From Globodera rostochiensis (lineage: Eukaryota; Nematoda; Chromadorea; Rhabditida; Heteroderidae), in NCBI GenBank assembly GCA_018350325.1, contig JAEVLN010000010.1, forward strand, positions 558,001-622,000: DNA of 64,000 nt, in the 5' to 3' direction. Shown here one piece after another: positions 58,266-64,000 of the stretch. The notes beneath the pieces are model-generated. The model did no database searches and was not told where the DNA came from. It saw only the letters and a list, made by a program, of their open reading frames with translations. Each line of letters starts with the position of its first letter. Position 1 is the first letter of the stretch. The translations under genes were made by a program, and so were the position numbers.

Positions 58266-58818
58266 CAGAGATGTCGATATCGTATCCTCAAAATACGATA
58301 CACGATATACGATATTTACGATACACCAAATTACGATACGATTTTTTTTTACGATACACGATATGGCCAAAATTAAGATATTTACGATTACGATACGATA
58401 CGATATTTTTTGCTGATTCAAAATTCAAAAAAAAAAAATTTTTGTTTCGTAGAAATTTTCACTTTTTCTCATTCCCCCTCCCGAAATGTTTTTTGAGAAA
58501 AAACCATAGGGGCGGGGCCTTTAAAATTCGTATTTTGGGACATATTTTCTTAACAGATTTCGTCAAATCTTCACATTTTTCCCCGGCGGCGCCTAGCGGC
58601 ACCGCCGGGCCCTCGCATTCGCAAAAACTTCAAAAAAATAGTACCGTATTTTTTAATTTTGGTTGAAAATCTCTTAACAAATTGAGTGAAAAATTCAAAA
58701 TTTCTCCGGCGGCGCCTATCGGCACCGCCCGACCCCCCTCCCAAAAAATTACGATATGCGTGAATTTTAGCCAAAATACGATAGGATACGATACGATACG
58801 ATACGATACACATCCCTG
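58266..58818. mobile_element. hAT-type MITE with TATCG words, arm B copy
   Basis: Counterpart of 3317-3622: ends CAGAGATGTCGATATCG and ACACATCCCTG, flanks ATATGTAC / ATATGTAT. It is 553 bp and contains two GGCGGCGCC hairpins (58583, 58706) where arm A has one. Confidence 0.8.
58700..58732. repeat. GGCGGCGCC hairpin, best-formed copy
   Basis: CTCCGGCGGCGCCTATCGG followed by CACCGCC gives a 9-bp stem with a 4-base loop, preceded by TTAACAAATTGAGTGAAAAA. See the entry at 3424 for the list of related copies. Confidence 0.6.
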
Positions 58819-59034
58819 ATATGTATGGAATGTTTGTGCAAAGGAATTTTTATTGATATTTCTAGTTCAATATTTTATTCACCAAATTGCAACGAATGCA
58901 TAAACATATTTTAATAAGCAAGAAATGTTGGAGTTATAATCATTTTAATTGTATTTTACTTTTTATTATATTTAAGCATCTTTATTTAAAATTAAATTTA
59001 TTTTATCTACAGAGCATTCTAAATTATATAATTT

Positions 59035-59943
59035 ATGAAAATGGAATTTTGGCTATTAATTTTGGTGTTATGCCATGCAACACATTCAATTGAATCGGTC
59101 AATTCGCCACGAAATAATATGAAAATTTGTAAAACTTTTGATAAAATATTCGGAGAAGGCTGGGGGCATGAGGAGAAGCCTAAATTATCAGAGCCCACTT
59201 CGTCTACAGAAAATTGCCATCAAAATTCTCATCAGAACAAACAAAATGAATCAGAAAAGTCTTGGGACCGAAATGATCGCTCTGAAATTGATCTCAATGA
59301 CCTGGTCGATTCGAATCCCCGACAAGATCAAAAAAATAAACGATATTCTGATGACAGAAAACGTGAAATTGTCCAAGAATACATTTCATTGAAAACCCAA
59401 TTTTTGCAAGAAAAAAAGCATTCACAAAATGAATGGAGTCAATTTTCTGTCAATCTTACCAAGGAACTTGGTGTCAGTAATGGAACTATTTTTAAATGGA
59501 AGAAGCAGTTTGGACTTAATAAAATTTGGCACTCGGTTCAAAATGATCAGTCCAAAATCGCTTCCAGCAGATCAATCAAACGCTATTCGAATGAACGAAA
59601 ACGTCAAATTGTCAACGAATATATTGCATTAAAAAACAAATTTATGCAGGGAAAAAAACATTCACACAATGAATGGAGTCAATTTCGTGCTAATCTTACC
59701 ACGGAACTTGGTGCCAGTCGTAAGACTATTTTTAAATGGAAAAAGCAGTTTGGACTTGATAAAATAGGGCACTTGGATGAACAAAAACAGGAAAAAATGA
59801 AAGAATATTATGAAATAAAGCTAACAAATCCGAAGATTAAAGACGGAGACATTGCGGCTGATTTGAAAATTTCTATCCCAACACTTAGATATTGGAAATT
59901 AAAATTTAAGAATGTGCCAGAATTGGTGAATGTGCCCAAATAA
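59035..59943 (+). CDS. Secreted tandem-HTH protein, copy B (302 aa)
   Basis: Single exon, mirror copy of 2160-3101. Same signal peptide (MKMEFWLLILVLCHATHS), polar spacer shortened by about ten residues, and HTH order A-A-B. Between the second A and the B unit it reads QFGLDKIGHLDEQKQEK where copy A reads QFFGDNIKKYTNEEKQEK, so the unit junction has been altered. An acceptor-like TTTTATCTACAG ends at 59012, 22 bases before the ATG. Confidence 0.75.
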   Translation: MKMEFWLLILVLCHATHSIESVNSPRNNMKICKTFDKIFGEGWGHEEKPKLSEPTSSTENCHQNSHQNKQNESEKSWDRNDRSEIDLNDLVDSNPRQDQKNKRYSDDRKREIVQEYISLKTQFLQEKKHSQNEWSQFSVNLTKELGVSNGTIFKWKKQFGLNKIWHSVQNDQSKIASSRSIKRYSNERKRQIVNEYIALKNKFMQGKKHSHNEWSQFRANLTTELGASRKTIFKWKKQFGLDKIGHLDEQKQEKMKEYYEIKLTNPKIKDGDIAADLKISIPTLRYWKLKFKNVPELVNVPK

Positions 59944-60205
59944 AACGTGCCGCCGCCCTTTTAGCGTTGCAAAAAAAGAAACTTTTTATTTTGGCAGACT
60001 CTCTGAATGTCCAAACTCCGATATTGACAGCCACTTTGGAGCTACGAGTTCTTTAAGATGTTTATTCGATCAATTACAATAGCTTTTTTAATGTTAACAA
60101 TTTGTTGATTTATGCAATTAAAATTGTTATTTTCTATCTAAGGCAGGGCTTCGTCTATGTACTTAAATGGCAAGTAAGTACTTAAAAGTTAAAAATGTAC
60201 ACAAA

Positions 60206-60950
60206 ATTTTGTGCAACCGGAGAACGCGTCCGCCTGAAGTCGTTTCCGAGCAAAGGAATTAATTAATTAATTACCTTTTCCCATTTCGCCGGCGGCGTCT
60301 GTTTGTTTGTCCTTGACATTTTTGAACAGCAAAAGCCAGTTTGTTTGTGCGCGTCTGTCACACACCTTTCCCGAACTTTTACTAATTACTTTAAAATATG
60401 CGTCCAATCTGTCGACGAATGAAGAAAAAAGGACAAAACTTCAATAATTGGGGTGGTCCCCGCAGGAGAATTCATGTCGGAGGTTAAAACAACTTAATTT
60501 GATGCTTAATAAGCATATTAGAGTATGCATTATCATTATCTGCTGGTCGGTGATCAGAAAATGTGATTCAATTTGATTTGATTGGTTGAATTGAGAAAAG
60601 TAAGTCATTCTGAAGCCCGAGCCTGAAACGTCCAGCTCCCTTTCAGTGGGGGGAAAAGTTACTTTACTGCCTATAAATTTTTAGGAATTGTTTTGACATT
60701 GGGGACGGTTTTGGGGCCATAAAAACAAAAAATTGTTGAGAGGTGAGTTTGGAAGTAAAGGCACGGGGACTGACTTTACACTTCGCGCAGCCGGCCAATG
60801 TTTTGGGCAATTGCGGCAAAGCAAAATAAAATGAATCGTTTTCCGCCGCGGGCAAAACAAAACACGCGAAAATGCCCTCCAGCGATGGGTTAACGACACA
60901 AATTACAGCAAAAAACGGTCAATTGGTGTAAAAATAAAATAGTGAATGCG
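60206..60950. other. No gene seen
   Basis: Unique-looking spacer leading to the collagen promoter. Minus-strand frames at 60664-60899 are unsupported. Confidence 0.4.
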
Positions 60951-60957
60951 TATAAAA
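60951..60957 (+). promoter_or_regulatory. TATA box of the collagen gene
   Basis: TATAAAA followed by an initiator-like CTCAGCACA about 28 bases on. A 5' UTR acceptor (AAAATTTCAG, ending 61078) lies 11 bases before the ATG. Confidence 0.6.
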
Positions 60958-61089
60958 GACGACACCCCCCGCAGCATTCTCAGCACATAAACAATTCATT
61001 TCCAAAATTGGAAAATAAACCCCAAAAACAATTTTTGCTAATAATTTAACAATTAATCGCTAATTTTAAAATTTCAGATCAAAAAAGTC

Positions 61090-62202
61090 ATGCAAGAAAC
61101 GCACATTGTGCTTGGCATTGCCTCCGTCTGTTCACTGCTGGCAATCATTGCCACAGTGACCACCATTCCGTCGCTGTACTCGCAGATGAACGAGATCAGC
61201 AACAAAGTGCACGACGGCGTTGAGGTGGAGGCAATTTTCAAGAAGTTTAGGCGTGGCCCAATCTTTCCAAATTTTGGGACTCATTTTAATCCTTTCATAT
61301 TGCTAAATTTAAAATTCAAAAGGTTTTCCGTGTCAACACCGACTCGGCCTGGACCGATCTGATGGACGTGCAAGTGTCCGTCACGCCCCCGTCCAAGCCG
61401 CGTGAGAACCCGTTCGGCTCCATCTTCCGTGCCAAGCGTCAATTGCCGGGACACTGCCAATGTGGCCCGATTGCACAGCCGTCGTGTCCGCCTGGCCCAG
61501 CTGGACCGCCCGGACCTCCTGGTCATCCCGGACAGCCTGGACACCCAGGAGGTCCAGGACAACCCGGTGGACCCGGACAGCCATGTAAGAAAGACTTTTT
61601 GAATACTTTTTTTATTATGTCCACTAAAATTTAGCGGCGCCTTGCCCTGCACAAGCTGTTGCGTGCCCTAAATGCCCGGCTGGACCTCCCGGCAACCCCG
61701 GAGGCCAGGGACCACCTGGACCGCCCGGAGGCTCTGGTCAGCCCGGTGCCCCGGCTCACGGTGGCGGACAAGGACCACCCGGCCCGCCTGGACCGCAAGG
61801 AGCTCCTGGACAGGCCGGACACCCCGGAGGCGCAGGACAACCTGGCAATCCTGGTGCTCCTGGAACTTCCTCGTACGTTGAATTCATTTCCGTTCACACG
61901 CTTCTTGGATATATCTTAAACACTTTTTAAGGAAATCCGTTCCCGGACCGAAGGGACCGCCTGGCCCATCCGGTCAACCCGGACACCCCGGTGGACCTGG
62001 TCAGGCCGGCCATCCCGGAGGCCAAGGACCGCCCGGACCCCCTGGCGCGCCCGGACATCCGGGACAGCCTGGTGGGCCTGGCCACCCCGGAGAGGCCGGC
62101 GCTTCCGGACAGCCTGGCAAGGACAGCGCTTACTGTCCGTGCCCGCCTCGCTCTTCCGTTCTTGCCATCAGCAGGAAGAAGATGGTGGCCAAGAAGGTCT
62201 AA
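61090..62202 (+). CDS. Cuticle collagen (301 aa)
   Basis: Structural protein of the nematode cuticle, secreted by the hypodermis and crosslinked by disulfides. Exons 61090-61224, 61323-61584, 61635-61872, 61932-62202, phases agree (906 nt). Residues 1-60 are the nematode cuticle collagen N domain ([19 protein letters not shown] as signal anchor, then [10 protein letters not shown]). A subtilisin-type cleavage box (RAKRQ) precedes the mature chain. Cys-flanked Gly-X-Y blocks follow in three tracts, with [14 protein letters not shown] between tracts and CPCPPRSS near the end, and a basic tail ([10 protein letters not shown]). Introns fall within Gly-X-Y tracts. Complete and apparently intact. 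Confidence 0.92.
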
Positions 62203-62764
62203 ACGAAGAGGACGCCCCGGGGGAGGGGGAGGATCGATGTGTGATCATTTGGATAATGCTTTTTTGGTTGATAACGAAGTCGGTTTCCATCAAAAAAAAA
62301 GAATGTTGCCTCAAGAGAATAAATGGCCTATTCATATATGCTGGAATTATCAGTTAAGCAAATTCAAATTTCGGCCCAAATTGAGATGCGATTGTTAAGT
62401 GAGAGTTAAGCGATCAGTCTTTCTTTTTATAAAGTTATAAATTAAAAACTGCGAAAAATATTTTTTATTTTTTTTAAAAAACCGTAATTTTGTCAGTGTT
62501 TCTGTCTTTTCCCCTCTTAACTGTAGAATTGATGATTTTATTTTGCTCAAAAACGACGAAATTCAAATTTGGCAAAACAAGCTATGTCATTTTGAAAATT
62601 TTAAAGTATGATTCCCATAAAACCCATTTTGGCAAAAGTTTAAAAATCTATTAAAGTTTTCAAGATACGAGATTTTTGATGAAAATATAATTTTTTTTTT
62701 CAAAATTCACTCGAAAAATCTCAAAAATTCATTGAAATTCTCAACAGAATTAATTATTACGCAC

Positions 62765-63979
62765 CGAAATCATCGCTTTTTGAATAACATTGTTGATGGC
62801 CACTTTTGTGTTGCTTATGCCTGAAAAATCAGCATTTGGCTCAAATGCGCTTGTAATGCCAAGCGATGGCAGCACGCGACGACTCAATTTTGAATATTGG
62901 CACAATGACCTAAAAAGAGCATGACGACATTTGATCCTGCAGAAGCACTTAAAAGGAGTAGGGGGTCATTAGCGTCTGGCCACTAGCATCTCATAAACGT
63001 CCCTGAGACGCTAGTGGCCCGCTTCGCTTAAAAGTAGGGCTGGACGGGACCGGGACTTGCCGGGACCAGAAAAACCGGGACTTTCAGTTTTAAAAAAATC
63101 CGGTCCCGACCGGGACCGGAACCTGAAAAAACCGGGAAATCCCGCCCCGGTCCCAATACCGGTCCTGTCCAACCCTACTTAAAAGTTCAAAAACCGTTAG
63201 GGAATTACCCAACTTTTAAATAAAAATAATTCAAAAAATGTTTTGCGATAAAAAAAAGGGGGTTTGTTTGGCTTACTTCAACTTTTGTACTTGCAGAATT
63301 TTGAGCCAATTCCATCAATTTGGCCCCTTTCAATTCGTTCAACAAATTCTCCAGGCCGTCGTTCGCATTTGGCAAAAGGATGAAAAGTTGCGCTTTCTTG
63401 CCGACATATGGCATTCCGAGCATTTTGAACTGAATTGTGTTCATTTAAGTGGTGGGAAACTTTGTTGGATTTAAGTTATTAGTCTGAAAAGCATCCAAAA
63501 TAAAATCAAAAATCCCCCAAAATCACTTTTTTAAATGCTTTCAATTGTAGTGAAATTGAAGAATATGATAGCGATTTTTATTTTACATTGTTTTGCTCGA
63601 CGTAAATGAATTCGTTTTCCGTTTGTTGCATCATATCCAACTGAATATTTAAAATTAAACTTATGAGCTTTTTCCATAATAAAATTCAAATAAATTCCAA
63701 CAAAATTCAATATGTCTTTTTAAAAATAAATATTTTATTAAAATACTTTGCTTTCTTGGCCATTAGTCATGAAAAATGTGAGCTTTGCCGTCCTTTTTTT
63801 ACTAAACGGTTGAAGCCAATTTGCTTTAAAATAAATTGCGTTGACGAGACCAGCCTAACAAATTTATTAAGTAAAATAAAAAATTAAAAGTTAAACTTTG
63901 TTTGAAAATCGAAGTCTTCTGATTTGACCAAATCTTTGATCTTTCCATTCGTTGAATTCTCAACAAAGGCATTAATCTT
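62765..63979 (-). pseudogene. Serpin, frameshifted and lacking its reactive-centre end
   Basis: Serine protease inhibitor family. Minus-strand exons: 63979-63897 (INAFVENSTNGKIKDLV), 63854-63747 (GLVNAIYFKANWLQPF), 63640-63587 (LDMMQQTENEFIYVEQNN), 63429-63277 (FKMLGMPYVGKKAQLFILLP), 62909-62765 (VIVPIFKIES... then LPSLGITSAFEPNADFSGIS). The last exon is 145 bases between phase-0 junctions, one base over, and the frame changes after KIES. The first junction is also out of phase as read. No exon for the hinge and reactive-centre loop was found before the collagen gene, and the region is only 560 bases. The 5' part continues beyond the window. A MITE (63035-63177) sits in the last intron. Likely a pseudogene, or an assembly error at one base. 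Confidence 0.7.
63035..63177. mobile_element. hAT-type MITE with CCGGGACCGG words
   Basis: Ends TAGGGCTGGACGGGACCGG / CCGGTCCTGTCCAACCCTA and exact 8-bp duplication CTTAAAAG (63027-63034, 63178-63185). It lies in a serpin intron. Confidence 0.92.
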
Positions 63980-64000
63980 CTGCAAATTCGGAAATTACAG

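Larger units (their letters stand above)
56255..60205 (-). repeat. Arm B of the large inverted duplication
   Basis: Reverse-complement counterpart of 1905-5865. Gene order is mirrored: SRP RNA, unknown two-exon gene, TATCG-word MITE, secreted HTH gene. Between the arms lie about 50.4 kb containing most genes of the window. Confidence 0.85.

Noticed and set aside
61281..61897. Minus-strand Arg/Ser-rich ORFs over the collagen
   Set aside because: Antisense shadows of Gly-X-Y coding sequence.

Overview
This is a eukaryotic window: AT-rich, dense in repeats, with short introns bounded by TTTCAG-type acceptors. The gene content is that of a nematode. It holds a cuticle collagen with the nematode N-terminal domain and furin-like cleavage box, two nematode-specific chemoreceptor genes (one Sra/Srab/Sre-like, one Srt-like), a serpin, an RGS protein and a likely trans-splice acceptor just before a start codon. 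GC-AG introns plus a family of secreted multi-HTH proteins and a small secreted Cys-rich peptide suggest a plant-parasitic tylenchid, perhaps a cyst nematode. The species is inference; nothing in the sequence names it. All exon models were read by eye from splice signals, phase and family resemblance.

Layout. 0-6 kb and 56.2-60.2 kb are arms of a large inverted duplication (about 3.95 kb each, about 50 kb apart). Each arm carries an SRP (7SL) RNA gene, a two-exon secreted/membrane protein gene and a secreted HTH-repeat gene. A third SRP RNA copy lies at 0.55 kb. 9.9-14 kb is a six-exon chemoreceptor whose introns hold two minisatellites and a hAT-type MITE. 16.9-18.6 kb is a six-exon Srt-like chemoreceptor. 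18.8-21.6 kb holds a long-TIR foldback element with a decayed gene inside, then a 1.2-kb hAT-type element. 23.7-24.4 kb is a small secreted protein gene whose last codons lie in a minisatellite. 26.1-27.9 kb is a 620-residue member of the secreted HTH family. 29.7-30.3 kb is the 3' part of a JmjC gene. 30.8-32.1 kb is a GC-rich minisatellite. 32.9-33.2 kb is a PDI relic. 33.7-34.8 kb is an unknown three-exon gene and 36.6-38.4 kb a five-exon RGS gene.

40.5-54.8 kb reads as one 26-exon gene with all phases compatible (7,524 nt, 2,507 aa). It has a hydrophobic N-terminus, two tandem copies of an unrecognised 600-700-aa module, a charged linker and a C-terminal poly(A)-polymerase-like region whose catalytic acidic residues are mostly replaced. 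55.6 kb is a Cys-rich secreted peptide gene, 61.1-62.2 kb a cuticle collagen, and 62.8 kb to the window end a broken serpin on the minus strand.

The intergenic DNA is largely made of MITE-like elements with 8-bp target duplications (hAT type). Their interiors are repeats of short words that differ from family to family, and several lie inside introns. The most unusual items are the PAP-like giant gene, the secreted tandem-HTH family and these word-built MITEs.
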